Positions 21,770-29,805 of a DNA stretch of 34,451 bases are shown one piece after another. The stretch covers positions 1 to 34,451 of the forward strand of contig CAYVIZ010000009.1 of assembly GCA_964451715.1 (NCBI GenBank). The letters are read 5' to 3'. Position numbers and translations under genes: made by a program. The notes beneath the pieces were generated by a model. That model was given only the letters and a program-made list of their open reading frames with translations. It was not told where the DNA came from and ran no database searches. Origin of the DNA: Tiamatella sp964451715 (lineage in GTDB: Archaea > Thermoproteota > Thermoprotei_A > Sulfolobales > Acidilobaceae). Position 1 is the first letter of the stretch. Every line of letters starts with the position of its first letter.

Positions 21770-22819
21770 ATGAACGCTTGTAACAATATTCCATACTATA
21801 TAGGGTTTAATGAAGATCATGCAAACATCATACGTAATGCAAAGACGATACTACTACAGCTACCAGATGGATTGAAACAGTATTCGCTCATTATAGAGAG
21901 ATGCATAAACGAGCTTGCCCCTTCATCCCATATAATAATAGACGCTACACCCACATTCGGGGGTTGTGATCTTCATCTAGAGAATATAGAAAGTCTAGAA
22001 CCTGATATAGTGGTACATGTAGGCCACAATCTATACCCGCTTCAACTAGGTTCTAGCCCCGTGTTACATAAGTTCCTTAACAGGATACTCTTTATCCCTG
22101 CATACAGCAGGCTTACACCCAGTGAAAACCAGTTAAAAAAACTTGAGACCATCATGGGAAAACTAGGCGTGCAAAGAGTTTCCGCTACTTCAACCATACA
22201 ACATGTCAACATTCTAGACATAATTAAAGAGTACCTCGAAGCACTAGGATACGAGGTTTTAATACCCTCTCCAGCATACAACGAAATGGTCAAAGGCCAG
22301 ATTCTAGGATGCGAGTACTCGGCAATCAGGCGGGTTGACGAAAAAGTTGATCTGCATATACTTGTCGCTGGAGGAATGTTCCACTATATAGGCGCTATAC
22401 TGTCAACAGAGAAACCCGTAGTAAAAATAGACCTATATGAAGACACCGTTTTATATGATCCTTCCTTGAGGGAAACTTATCTCCGAAAGAGATACTACAA
22501 AATAATGAAAGCTATGGACGCCCGCCACTATGGTATAATTATAGGATCCAAGACAGGCCAGTATAGACGTTGGCTCGTAGAAAAGCTAATGACGTTGCTG
22601 GAGGAAAAAGGAAAAAAGACTACAATGTATGTCACTCCTTACCTAAACAAAGAGGTACTATTAAACATAGACAACCCCAGTATCGATGCTTTTATAATAA
22701 CATCATGTCCACGTTTACCTATAGACGACTTGGAAGATTACTATAAACCCGTACTTACTCCAGGAGAGGCATTCTCAGCTATATCGGGTAGAATAGAGAA
22801 GTATAGATTTCCCTGGTAA
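21770..22819 (+). CDS. dph2: Diphthamide synthase Dph2 (2-(3-amino-3-carboxypropyl)histidine synthase)
   Basis: Non-classical radical SAM enzyme that adds the aminocarboxypropyl group of SAM to a histidine of elongation factor aEF2, the first step to diphthamide. The three cysteines that hold the 4Fe-4S cluster are all present, one per domain: FGGCD (Cys66), LGCEYS (Cys181) and TSCPRLPIDD (Cys313). With the ATG at 21770 it has 349 residues. AAGGTGG lies eight bases upstream. An open frame continues to TTG 21728, but that part is the GC-rich RNA fold and has no counterpart in the family. It converges on the ribosomal gene S27e. Confidence 0.93.
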   Translation: MNACNNIPYYIGFNEDHANIIRNAKTILLQLPDGLKQYSLIIERCINELAPSSHIIIDATPTFGGCDLHLENIESLEPDIVVHVGHNLYPLQLGSSPVLHKFLNRILFIPAYSRLTPSENQLKKLETIMGKLGVQRVSATSTIQHVNILDIIKEYLEALGYEVLIPSPAYNEMVKGQILGCEYSAIRRVDEKVDLHILVAGGMFHYIGAILSTEKPVVKIDLYEDTVLYDPSLRETYLRKRYYKIMKAMDARHYGIIIGSKTGQYRRWLVEKLMTLLEEKGKKTTMYVTPYLNKEVLLNIDNPSIDAFIITSCPRLPIDDLEDYYKPVLTPGEAFSAISGRIEKYRFPW

Positions 22820-22844
22820 CCAACATTATAGAAGTAGACAAATA

Positions 22845-23051
22845 TTACTCAAGGACTCTTTCCACTATTCCCAGAATCTTGGCTTTTCCTCCTGTAGGAA
22901 TTACCAGTTGCTCCCCGCAGGAGAGGCATCTCACTGGGAACGTTGCATGGTCAAAGATTATCTGCTTATACCCGCAATTAGGGCAAACTACTTGGACAAA
23001 CTTGCTTCTAGGTTTAGGTATGAGCATCCTCTTCCTAGGAACTCTAGGCAT
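22845..23051 (-). CDS. rps27e: Ribosomal protein S27e
   Basis: Small zinc-ribbon protein of the small ribosomal subunit, 68 residues. The ribbon is CPNCGYKQ ... RCLSCGEQL (Cys-x2-Cys twice), followed by the family signature PTGGKAKI. AAGGTGA lies seven bases before the ATG and overlaps the end of the L44e gene. It is the last gene of the long minus-strand information block. Confidence 0.96.
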   Translation of the reverse strand: MPRVPRKRMLIPKPRSKFVQVVCPNCGYKQIIFDHATFPVRCLSCGEQLVIPTGGKAKILGIVERVLE

Positions 23052-23058
23052 CCCTGTC

Positions 23059-23346
23059 TCACCTTACCACATCGACAAGCTCTATTTTCTTAAGCCTAAT
23101 ACCGAGTCTATAGACAGTGTATCCGCATTTGGTACAACGAAGCTTCAGTAACACTTTTTTAGTGACCTTGGCGAATCTCTTCTGCTCCGGCTTCCTCTGG
23201 CTTCCGTATCCTTCTTTCTTCCGTCTGTACCTCCTCTCTCCCTCCGATAAACTCCTTCTTTTCCCATGCTTGTAGATGGATACAGAGTGTAGTGTATGTT
23301 CGTTGCAGCGTGGACAGTAAGTTCTAACCTTCTTCGGATACTTCAC
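23059..23346 (-). CDS. rpl44e: Ribosomal protein L44e
   Basis: Zinc-ribbon protein of the large subunit, 95 residues from the GTG at 23346 (MKYPKKVRTYCPRCNEHT). GGGGTGG stands five bases upstream. A longer frame from 23394 adds 16 residues unknown in the family and is rejected. The two cysteine pairs are YCPRC and RCTKCGY, with the basic region KRRSLSEGERRYRRKKEGYGSQ between. It is followed after seven bases by S27e, a pairing widely kept in archaea. Confidence 0.95.
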   Translation of the reverse strand: MKYPKKVRTYCPRCNEHTLHSVSIYKHGKRRSLSEGERRYRRKKEGYGSQRKPEQKRFAKVTKKVLLKLRCTKCGYTVYRLGIRLKKIELVDVVR

Positions 23347-23407
23347 GTCTACCACCCCGTAACCTAGGACAAAAAGGGTATTATCAATGGGCATTAAATA
23401 TTTGTTC

Positions 23408-23902
23408 TTAGCCTTCTTCGCACCTTATAAGCACGTGGCTCCTTAAAGGCTCAACTAATCCTAGTGCCGACATTATTACGGACTGAGAGAAGGGGAGGAA
23501 AACGTATTCTCCAGGCATTAAAACAGTCTTACTCCAAGGAGCAGCAAAGTAATTCTTCACCCTAGTCAATACTTGGGCATTCTCAGTAGTAGTGAAACAC
23601 CCATTTAGGTGTAAAGAGTAAATATGTGTGATTCTCGCTATGAACTCAAATAAAGCCTTGTCTAATCCTTCATAACCAGTATCTCCAACCTCTTCTATCC
23701 CCAGCCTCTCAATTCGTATCCTCGATACATATTTTGATGTTTCATTTATATATCTCAGAAAAGTATTGCAGTACTCCTTGTCGAACTTAGAGGAACAATA
23801 AACCTTAAGCATTGCAGTCATTTTCCTTATGTGCTCCTTACTAAGGGGCTCCATTACATTCATTGCCGCCTTGAAAGGTCCTCCCGCGGGCAGATTAGAC
23901 AC
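23408..23902 (-). CDS. GINS complex subunit, Gins51 (Gins15) type
   Basis: A 164-residue protein placed between priS and L44e, where the archaeal Gins51/Gins15 subunit is usually found. The helical part (about 1-120) fits the A domain. The C-terminal KTVLMPGEYVFLPFSQSVIMSALGLVEPL matches the small B domain, where a strand pair is followed by LP and a helix. GINS with Cdc45/RecJ activates the MCM helicase and contacts primase. The GTG start overlaps the priS stop by eight bases, with GGGGTGAT just before it. Sequence alone is only moderate evidence. Context makes the call. Confidence 0.78.
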   Translation of the reverse strand: MSNLPAGGPFKAAMNVMEPLSKEHIRKMTAMLKVYCSSKFDKEYCNTFLRYINETSKYVSRIRIERLGIEEVGDTGYEGLDKALFEFIARITHIYSLHLNGCFTTTENAQVLTRVKNYFAAPWSKTVLMPGEYVFLPFSQSVIMSALGLVEPLRSHVLIRCEEG

Positions 23903-24956
23903 TTACATCACCCCAGTCAACAAGCTTCGCCAAGCTCTTAAAAATAAGAAAAACACCTAGGGCTCCCTCTACTCTATATGTTATGTTCCTCGAAAATTTA
24001 TGCCATGATCCACCGAATTCTACCTCCATATTGCATACTGGTAATATTTTAAGGGAGCCCCTAAAAGGCGAGAAGTCTTTAAGAGTATATTCTTTCAACT
24101 CCTCAGTTACCTTCTCAACTATAAGACCCGATTTACCATTAAGCGATCCAGGGATTCGTATCAATCTAGTCACATCTACAGTGACCTGTGAATCTATGGG
24201 TATAGATGACGACTTTGCTATGTTGTCGAGGTTAGACCAGAAAAATTTTTCGAACGGAACGTCTTGAAGGTCGCTTCTGTTATACATTTCTAGCGCCTTA
24301 CGTACTAGCCGACCCCTCCAGCCGGGCTCCTCTCTTGAGGGTATGAACGGAGTTAACCCCCTCCTTCTAGGGAACACGACTTTTAAATCTAAACCTATCC
24401 CCTGGAGGTAATCCGAGATCTCTCTCCTCAACTCGTTATCCATATGGAGGATATCCTTGTCATGTGCATGAACGTGGAATCCCCTGTTTCCAGAAAAAAC
24501 TATTTCAATATCCCTTAAACCGAAGTTATCGCGTAGTATCTCAACAGATTCTAAGGCTGCTTCCAGACTTCTAGTAATACACTCTTCCCGGAATAATACT
24601 GTATTATTGCATATCTCGTAAAGCATTCCTCCACATTGATCAATATGGTCTATATCTATGTCGAGCTGTAACTCAGCGCCCAGCCAGCCTTTTTCATTCA
24701 TTTTAGGCGCATCTGGTATTTCATATATTGCAGAACTGTAGTATGCTGAATGGGGTTTTCCATCCTTAATCCATTCAACTACCTCTTCCCGGGTTCTGAA
24801 AGATAGATGACGAATATACTTGTTTGAACCATAGAGTTGAAACGCGAATTCTCTAGAAGATAGATCTTCGGGCAGGACAAGTTTGTCTGATTTTAAACTA
24901 TAGTATAACCCGGTTAAGCTTGTTAGAGGGTGTTCATGTGATGATCGGCGATACAT
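23895..24956 (-). CDS. priS: DNA primase catalytic small subunit PriS
   Basis: A 353-residue AEP-type primase subunit that makes primers together with PriL. REFAFQLYG and YIRHLSF stand near the N-terminus, the catalytic acid motif is LQLDIDIDH (Asp99, Asp101), EIVFSGNRGFHVHAHD gives the SxRGxHxxH motif, and VTVDVTRLIRIPGSLNGKSGL is the late signature. A Cys-rich insert (near 108-130, HIDQCGGMLYEICNN) sits where archaeal PriS carries a zinc-binding knob. The ATG at 24956 overlaps pcn by 23 bases. No other start codon is available downstream before conserved sequence. PriL is not in the window. Confidence 0.95.
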   Translation of the reverse strand: MYRRSSHEHPLTSLTGLYYSLKSDKLVLPEDLSSREFAFQLYGSNKYIRHLSFRTREEVVEWIKDGKPHSAYYSSAIYEIPDAPKMNEKGWLGAELQLDIDIDHIDQCGGMLYEICNNTVLFREECITRSLEAALESVEILRDNFGLRDIEIVFSGNRGFHVHAHDKDILHMDNELRREISDYLQGIGLDLKVVFPRRRGLTPFIPSREEPGWRGRLVRKALEMYNRSDLQDVPFEKFFWSNLDNIAKSSSIPIDSQVTVDVTRLIRIPGSLNGKSGLIVEKVTEELKEYTLKDFSPFRGSLKILPVCNMEVEFGGSWHKFSRNITYRVEGALGVFLIFKSLAKLVDWGDVSV

Positions 24957-25674
24957 AAAACGTCAGCCTTCCTCCACCCATGTACTTGAGGTTTACCTTT
25001 AATGGAGCATCCTGAGCGTAGTGGAGTTCAACTGTGTCAGCTACTTTTGCCGCTTTAGTTATCGCCGACAAATAACCTGTAGAGTACATGGCCTCATCCT
25101 CGGATTCTATGGCTAGCTCTGTTAAGTTTTGCTTCTCTAAGGAAAGCTCTACTTCAGCCTCCTCTATTTCTCCCTGTGAGGCAATGTATAATTTTTCACC
25201 CTTAGCTAGAACGGAGAGTGTTCCTCCAACTATTTCTATGTCGCGTATTATGTCGCTGAACACACTACCCATCATTTTGGCGTGAACAGTGAAATCGACT
25301 TTAGGTTCAGGAAGTTTTTCGTAAGGAAGCTGTATCTGGGGCAGCTTGAATATTCTCCTCCCCCTCCCCTCTAGTTCTATGTATATGTTTGATTCATCGA
25401 ATTCTAGGCTTAGGACATCATTCTTCAAAGCTCTCCTGAATACTTTGACTGTCTCATCAAAGTTTACACCTAGAACGGTTTCCTGCTCTATATCATACTC
25501 GCTAAACGCTTCTTTGGGATAGAAAAGATCCACCATAATAATCTTAGACGGATCAATCGATCTCAGCTTTACTCCCTCATTGTCGAAGAGAAATACGCCT
25601 TCAGCTATTACTTTCTCGATCGACTCCATCATAAATCTCCACAGCCTTGCATTCATGAATTTCGCCTTAGGCAA
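24934..25674 (-). CDS. pcn: Sliding clamp PCNA
   Basis: A 246-residue processivity clamp. The two-domain repeat is evident, with the N-terminal MNARLWRFMMESIEKVIAEGVFLFDNEGVKLRSIDPSKIIMVDL, the inter-domain connecting loop around LPQIQLPYEKLPEPKVDF, and the C-terminal LKYMGGGRLTFYVSPII. The start is TTG (MPKAKFMNARLW), with GGGAGG 11 bases upstream. The ATG seven codons later is possible but would cut the first strand. The next genes, priS and a GINS subunit, act at the same fork. Crenarchaea often encode three PCNA paralogues, and only one is here. Confidence 0.95.
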   Translation of the reverse strand: MPKAKFMNARLWRFMMESIEKVIAEGVFLFDNEGVKLRSIDPSKIIMVDLFYPKEAFSEYDIEQETVLGVNFDETVKVFRRALKNDVLSLEFDESNIYIELEGRGRRIFKLPQIQLPYEKLPEPKVDFTVHAKMMGSVFSDIIRDIEIVGGTLSVLAKGEKLYIASQGEIEEAEVELSLEKQNLTELAIESEDEAMYSTGYLSAITKAAKVADTVELHYAQDAPLKVNLKYMGGGRLTFYVSPIIT

Positions 25675-25761
25675 CTTGTAACTAACCTCCCGGCTTAGTT
25701 TCTAATAATAAGTAATTCTTGTATTCATTCTAATATATTCTAACAGCCAAGAGTACCACTG
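25675..25761 (-). promoter_or_regulatory. Spacer before pcn with a possible promoter
   Basis: This 87-base spacer is one of the few breaks in the minus-strand block. Read on the minus strand it holds ATATATTAGAAT around 25728-25739 and a second AT-rich run CTTATTATTAG, then GGGAGG before pcn. The replication genes may thus have their own promoter as well as read-through from above. Confidence 0.35.
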
Positions 25762-25980
25762 TTATTCCTTATCTAGGCAAACCTCTTTTTCTAGTGTAAG
25801 GGAGATGTTGATTACACCCTTCAATAGATCTGCAGCTGATTTTAAGCGTGGGTAGGACGTGATGGATGCTGGTGTCCTGGAAATGGATTCTTCTATTAAC
25901 TGGTCAATCTTCTCTAAGGATCTAACAATATGTTTTATTAGACTGCAATTATTACTCGTACTCTCTCCATGTATATCCAC
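25762..25980 (-). CDS. Small helical protein, unknown (72 residues)
   Basis: A short open frame starting with GTG 29 bases before the end of tfs. The product is helical (CSLIKHIVRSLEKIDQLIEESI, then SAADLLKGVINISLTLEKEV) with two cysteines and no clear motif. Its only support is its place in a tight operon and the lack of another gene in the space between tfs and pcn. The family is unknown. Confidence 0.5.
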   Translation of the reverse strand: MDIHGESTSNNCSLIKHIVRSLEKIDQLIEESISRTPASITSYPRLKSAADLLKGVINISLTLEKEVCLDKE

Positions 25981-26293
25981 AGTGCTTACACCTGTAGAAC
26001 CTTGTCATGGGCTCGTCAGCTGAGCGAGTTTGCATCATCCAGTAATAAACCTCGTCAGACCCGCATTTAGGGCATTTCACAACCCCTTTAAGAAGGGATG
26101 CGGTAGGGGGCATGTTGTCTTCTATAACGATAAGCTTATCCCTGGGATCTTGTTTTTTCTTGCTTTTAATAACCACACTATCTTCGCTAGATGCTTCTAC
26201 TGTGAAGCCGCATTTTGGACACACGAATACCTTTTTCCCGCCTTTCCTGCGTGGAATCATTATAGAACCGCATTTTGGACAGAACTTTACCAT
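25952..26293 (-). CDS. tfs: Transcription factor S (TFS, TFIIS/RPB9-like)
   Basis: A 113-residue transcript cleavage factor that rescues backtracked RNA polymerase. Zinc ribbon 1 uses Cys5, Cys8, Cys25 and Cys28. Zinc ribbon 2 uses Cys74, Cys77, Cys102 and Cys105. Between the last pairs, QTRSADEPMTRFY holds the acidic Asp93-Glu94 tip that enters the polymerase active site. The ATG overlaps the stop of an upstream small gene (ATGGTAA), a coupling that supports that gene. Its own end overlaps the 72-residue gene. Confidence 0.96.
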   Translation of the reverse strand: MVKFCPKCGSIMIPRRKGGKKVFVCPKCGFTVEASSEDSVVIKSKKKQDPRDKLIVIEDNMPPTASLLKGVVKCPKCGSDEVYYWMMQTRSADEPMTRFYRCKHCGYTWREYE

Positions 26294-26592
26294 CCTATTC
26301 CACCATCTAGCAGCTCGACTATCCTTCTGTTGAAAATTGTGAATAAGAAGATTTCTGTGTTCTCAAGCATTAGTTCTTTGCACTTCACTAAAGGAAGCTC
26401 CAGATGGCATATTTCATTGTTTTCCTCGCACATATATCGCACTTGGTCAATAAAACTTGAATTGGATATAGTATGGCAAAACTCGTCTCTTTGATCTATA
26501 AGCAGGTTATCTATTGTACTGCCCCTAGTTACAAGAGCTGAACAATTTTTACTAGAACAATAAACATGGAGGATCCTGGCTTCTTTCTTAAT
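26287..26592 (-). CDS. Cysteine-rich 101-residue protein without a standard start codon
   Basis: An open frame fills the space between rpoL and tfs, from just after a TAG at 26611-26613 to the TAA at 26287-26289 that overlaps the tfs ATG. It reads KKEARILHVYCSSKNC near the start and LFTIFNRRIVELLDGGIGW at the end, with six cysteines. No ATG, GTG or TTG occurs in the first half. The first GTG is at 26442. The best candidates are ATT at 26592, nine bases after a GGGGGG run, or CTG at 26598. A frame slip at the G6 run in the end of rpoL is another route. Position, coupling and composition say it is real. The family is unknown. Confidence 0.62.
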   Translation of the reverse strand: MKKEARILHVYCSSKNCSALVTRGSTIDNLLIDQRDEFCHTISNSSFIDQVRYMCEENNEICHLELPLVKCKELMLENTEIFLFTIFNRRIVELLDGGIGW

Positions 26593-26887
26593 TTCCAGAA
26601 CCCCCCTCTTCTATGGATTTCAGATAATTACTCCTGAATTCTTGTAGGTCTTTTTGCATATTTTCCAGTGCTGTTCTTAGGGCTTCTTCAGGCGTTATAT
26701 TACCGTTAGTCATTATATACACTTCAGGAGAACCCGTTAACGGGTGTGGTATCTCGTAAAATGCTCTAACCACTCCTTCTATCCTCCTTAGATAGCCCGT
26801 TAAGAGACTAGCTAGTGTGTGATCCTCACCGTCGAGCCTGAGTTTTAGGGAGTGATCCTTCTTCTCCAGCACTTCTATTTTCGCCAT
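26588..26887 (-). CDS. rpoL: DNA-directed RNA polymerase subunit L
   Basis: A 99-residue Rpb11/AC19-like subunit that pairs with RpoD to start polymerase assembly. The signature GEDHTLASLLTGYLR, then FYEIPHPLTGSPEVYIMTNG and the C-terminal helix EEALRTALENMQKDLQEF are clear. The ATG overlaps the end of the gene at 26875 by 13 bases. The last codons contain a run of six G, just before the frame of the start-less gene opens. Confidence 0.95.
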   Translation of the reverse strand: MAKIEVLEKKDHSLKLRLDGEDHTLASLLTGYLRRIEGVVRAFYEIPHPLTGSPEVYIMTNGNITPEEALRTALENMQKDLQEFRSNYLKSIEEGGSGN

Positions 26888-27552
26888 TCACTACACACCT
26901 GCATGATTTTACTCCCTATACTAGACGTTAAATATAGTTTGCATATAACCTTCTTCCAGCTTGTAGAAACATCCAAAGAATTATTCCTATACAACAGATA
27001 CCCCTCCGACCTAAGCTTTTCTACTAGAAGAGAAATTTCCTTCTCTGGCTCCAGATACTTCATTAATAACAATAGATTCCTAAGATTTCTCGAAGTTTCA
27101 ATCTCTATTCCATCTATCAAATCAGCTATAGAAGACAGGTTAGACAATATTCCTAACACGGTTTTATGGGGAGCACTAGTCTCTAGACCCCCCTTCACGC
27201 GTTTTGCAGTGTATCCCCTATAAAGTAGGACAAATATGATTACATCTATTGGAAGTGTACGACCCCCCATTCTAGCTATGTCGCCGGCATTGAACCTGTG
27301 GAGAACACGTTCCATGGTTTCCCTGCTATCATAAAACTCTTTCAAAACTCTTCGAATAGAAGCCTCTACATCTTTCTTCATGTAATCATGTACGTAATAT
27401 TCTATTCTCAGATACCCTTTCTCGTAACGTACACTGGTAAATCGCGATTTAAGAGTATCCAAAAGCTTCTCAACCAACACCTCATCCTGTAAAGATAAAC
27501 CTTTCGGTAGTTTTACCCTTACGATTCCTTTCTTTATTTTTTCCTTTGCCAA
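26875..27552 (-). CDS. Conserved crenarchaeal protein, possibly DUF2067
   Basis: A 225-residue protein starting with TTG after GTGGTG. The N-terminal half looks like a small alpha/beta RNA-binding-like unit (IVRVKLPKGLSLQDEVLVEKLLDTLKSRF, then VRYEKGYLRIEYYVHD). It continues with MGGRTLPIDVIIFVLLYRGYTAKRVKGGLETSAPHKTV and long helices. It lies between csl4 and rpoL, where archaea often carry a DUF2067 protein. The name is given from memory of that context and is uncertain. A role in RNA metabolism is suggested only by its neighbours. Confidence 0.7.
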   Translation of the reverse strand: MAKEKIKKGIVRVKLPKGLSLQDEVLVEKLLDTLKSRFTSVRYEKGYLRIEYYVHDYMKKDVEASIRRVLKEFYDSRETMERVLHRFNAGDIARMGGRTLPIDVIIFVLLYRGYTAKRVKGGLETSAPHKTVLGILSNLSSIADLIDGIEIETSRNLRNLLLLMKYLEPEKEISLLVEKLRSEGYLLYRNNSLDVSTSWKKVICKLYLTSSIGSKIMQVCSEWRK

Positions 27553-27589
27553 ACCCGTTTTACACCACTAACGTTTCCTCAGATACGTC

Positions 27590-28210
27590 TTAGTAAATAT
27601 GAAATGCCAGCATTCTCTTTATGCTTTTTACGATAATCTCGGCATTCCTTACCAACGCTACTTTCTTCTTAACGACACTACCGCATACAGGACACTTCAT
27701 ATGTCGCTCGTCTAATATATCTAATTGATGCCCGCATTCATGGCATAAAGAAAAAACTACACCATGTGATGGTTTTCTAGTTGTCAAATAAAATGGGTTT
27801 CTACTGTTTACAACTTGTGCCATAATGATGTCTCCTATTGAGAAGTAATCGTATAGATCTTTCACGTATTCTTGGGCTACCATGTTAATGGGTATTAACC
27901 CTGTGAGAGTACCCGAAAACTCCTCTAGCCTGATTTGTTTACCTAGGCTCACAATTCTACCGTACAAGTCGGCTATAACTAGGTCTGGCTTCATATTTGT
28001 GACTACTCCTACGACAGTATCTCCGGGCTTGGGAAAGCTGGGTTTCTTGGCGGGTATCACGTTGGCAACACGTTTCACCAGATCGAAGAAGCTTCGTCCC
28101 ACATAGAGACTTCGTATATATCCTTCCGGGTCCTCGTATACTCCATCGCCGCTTACGAACTCTTCAATAACAGCGAGCTCATCTCCGGGGGTAACCTTTA
28201 ATTTTTTCAT
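27590..28210 (-). CDS. csl4: Exosome RNA-binding subunit Csl4
   Basis: A 206-residue cap protein of the archaeal RNA exosome. The N-terminal domain (VTPGDELAVIEEFVSGDGVYEDPEGYIRSLYVG) is followed by an S1-like domain (FPKPGDTVVGVVTNMKPDLVIADLYG) and a C-terminal zinc ribbon with CHECGHQL and CPVCGSVV. I choose the ATG at 28210, with AAGGTG seven bases upstream. A TTG at 28237 adds nine residues (MRLFKRCCT) and overlaps nop10. It stands with Nop10 and aIF2-alpha in one direction. The Rrp4/Rrp41/Rrp42 genes are elsewhere. Confidence 0.94.
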   Translation of the reverse strand: MKKLKVTPGDELAVIEEFVSGDGVYEDPEGYIRSLYVGRSFFDLVKRVANVIPAKKPSFPKPGDTVVGVVTNMKPDLVIADLYGRIVSLGKQIRLEEFSGTLTGLIPINMVAQEYVKDLYDYFSIGDIIMAQVVNSRNPFYLTTRKPSHGVVFSLCHECGHQLDILDERHMKCPVCGSVVKKKVALVRNAEIIVKSIKRMLAFHIY

Positions 28211-28233
28211 AGTGCAGCACCTTTTGAAGAGCC

Positions 28234-28410
28234 TCAATCCCTTATTATACCTGCTTTTTTCTTGGCCTCGTATCTATAGGCTACATATTTGTCTTCTGGC
28301 GAGAAACGCGGTGGATGAGGTACATAGAGCGGGCCCCCGCATATAGGGCACTTATCCCTTCTAAGCGTATACCTGCCACATTTCCTGCATCTCCTAAGTA
28401 GCCATTTCAA
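28234..28410 (-). CDS. nop10: H/ACA ribonucleoprotein protein Nop10
   Basis: A 58-residue zinc-binding protein of the H/ACA pseudouridylation complex with Cbf5, Gar1 and L7Ae. The zinc site is RRCRKCGRYTLRRDKCPICGGPL, followed by the invariant PHPPRFSPEDKY. GGTGG five bases before the TTG at 28410 fixes the start. A frame from GTG 28419 uses that site as codons. It begins 12 bases after the aIF2-alpha stop. Confidence 0.95.
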   Translation of the reverse strand: MKWLLRRCRKCGRYTLRRDKCPICGGPLYVPHPPRFSPEDKYVAYRYEAKKKAGIIRD

Positions 28411-28422
28411 CAAAACCACCGT

Positions 28423-29229
28423 TCATGTTTTTATCCTTGTAAAACTAAACTCGACGCCAAGCTTCTTTGCCTCCTTCTCAGCTTTCTTCAGGGCTTTTGC
28501 TAACCCGTTTTCAAGGCTCTTATAATCGTATCCCGTGAGATCAATACGGTATTTTGGAGCCCCTATAGTATACACCTTCACCTCTATGGATTCACCTGTT
28601 TTCTCTATAGTTTTTTTGATAGAAGACAACAGTTTCCTTATACGTTCAACTCCATCTGAGGCATAGGATTTAGCCTCTATCATCCCAGAGATTTTTACCT
28701 GCTTTACTTCAACATGTTTCAATGCTGTTTCATATATGGGTTTCACCCATTTAACAGGTACCCCAACCTTTTTCAGAGCCTCTTCTCCCTCTATAACAGC
28801 ATACTCAAGGGCAGTCATAAGGTCACCGTAGTAATCCTCGAGAGGCCATATAACCTCCTTGTAAGCATTCTCCACGCTCTCCCCTATCTTCTCGGCGACC
28901 ATTGTTATAAGCGTTGCCGCCTTTACCTGTCTTTTATACTGCATCATCTTCCTCTTCTTCTCGCTCTCTAAAACCTTCTTTAAACTTACATCTACCTGCA
29001 TCTTCCTACGGTTGACCCTGATCACCTTTACTACTATCTTGTCTCCAGGATGGTATAGATTGCTAAAGTTACGCATCAGTCTAGCCCCTATCTCGCTCCA
29101 CGGTAGAAATGCTGGCAAGTCATCGTACTCGTCTAGCTTCAGATATGCACCGTAGTCTTTTATTTCAGTAATAGTTCCAACTACTAATTCTCCTACATTC
29201 GGCAACGGGTTCCTCGGCTTCAATGGCAT
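28423..29229 (-). CDS. eif2a: Translation initiation factor aIF2 subunit alpha
   Basis: A 268-residue subunit of the factor that brings initiator Met-tRNA to the ribosome. It opens with an S1 domain (GELVVGTITEIKDYGAYLKLDEYDDLPAFLPWSEI, then GDKIVVKVIRVNRRKMQVDVSLKKV). A helical middle domain (KKRKMMQYKRQVKAA) and the C-terminal alpha/beta domain that binds aIF2-gamma (VKVYTIGAPKYRIDLTGYDYKSLENGL) follow. The position equivalent to the regulatory Ser51 of eukaryotes is not clearly present. The ATG start follows a short spacer with TATA-like sequences, so it may open a transcription unit. Confidence 0.96.
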   Translation of the reverse strand: MPLKPRNPLPNVGELVVGTITEIKDYGAYLKLDEYDDLPAFLPWSEIGARLMRNFSNLYHPGDKIVVKVIRVNRRKMQVDVSLKKVLESEKKRKMMQYKRQVKAATLITMVAEKIGESVENAYKEVIWPLEDYYGDLMTALEYAVIEGEEALKKVGVPVKWVKPIYETALKHVEVKQVKISGMIEAKSYASDGVERIRKLLSSIKKTIEKTGESIEVKVYTIGAPKYRIDLTGYDYKSLENGLAKALKKAEKEAKKLGVEFSFTRIKT

Positions 29230-29245
29230 ACCGCAAACACCTGTC

Positions 29246-29283
29246 TATATAAGAGCACCATCCACACGGTAAAAAGGTTATAA
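29246..29283 (-). promoter_or_regulatory. Possible promoter of the aIF2-alpha unit
   Basis: In the 66-base spacer after carS, the minus strand holds GTTATAAC (29276-29283) and TTATATA (29246-29252). The first gives a transcription start near 29254 and a short leader with GGTG. The second would lie too close to the ATG except for a leaderless start. Either fits a unit break here. Confidence 0.4.
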
Positions 29284-29295
29284 CTGAAACAACCC

Positions 29296-29805
29296 TTAGT
29301 ATGGCACATCTTTCAATCCAAGCCTGAAAGCCAACCTATTAGTTGTCACGTGTAACAGGAAGATAGTCACGTAAACCAACAATAGAGATGTAGGATCCAT
29401 ATGCAGTCCATAAGCATAATATGCCAGAGTAGTACATAAGGCAAAATCAAGCTGGTCAAGTACCATGACAGGTTCTCCCCTCTCATAGCCCATTCTTCTC
29501 TTAATAAAGGAGCCACACAGGTCTCCAATCATAGCACTTAATCCACCTATAAATCCGGTAATTGCGAAGAAAATATTCCATGCGATTAACGACTCTACTA
29601 ATCCAATAACAAAGCCGGCGAGGACACCGACTGTCAGTCCCTCTATGGTCTTTCCGTCTCCAAATATTCTTTTACCATCTAAGAAGTTTCTACCTAGATC
29701 CAGCGGTCTCTTCCCCTTAAATACTACTGGAGCACCATTAGCCGTCATGGCCGGTAAGAACACTACTAGCAGGCTGAGATATCCATGCACTATGCTGTTT
29801 CCCAC
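29296..29805 (-). CDS. carS: CDP-archaeol synthase CarS
   Basis: A 169-residue membrane enzyme that activates unsaturated archaetidic acid with CTP, the entry to polar head-group attachment of archaeal lipids. The conserved cytosolic core is NGAPVVFKGKRPLDLGRNFLDGKRIFGDGKTIEG, where the DGKRIFGDGKT segment is diagnostic. About four to five hydrophobic helices are visible, and DQLDFAL lies near residue 117. The GTG start has GGTGG six bases upstream and overlaps the end of the RecA-fold gene by 16 bases. Confidence 0.95.
   Translation of the reverse strand: MGNSIVHGYLSLLVVFLPAMTANGAPVVFKGKRPLDLGRNFLDGKRIFGDGKTIEGLTVGVLAGFVIGLVESLIAWNIFFAITGFIGGLSAMIGDLCGSFIKRRMGYERGEPVMVLDQLDFALCTTLAYYAYGLHMDPTSLLLVYVTIFLLHVTTNRLAFRLGLKDVPY

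Noticed and set aside
23347..23394. Sixteen-residue extension of L44e
   Set aside because: The family begins at MKxPK. The GTG at 23346 has GGGGTGG five bases upstream.
26030..26494. 154-residue plus-strand open frame over tfs
   Set aside because: It is antisense to tfs and to the coupled gene upstream of it. The product is rich in His, Phe and Arg, as expected from an antisense frame.
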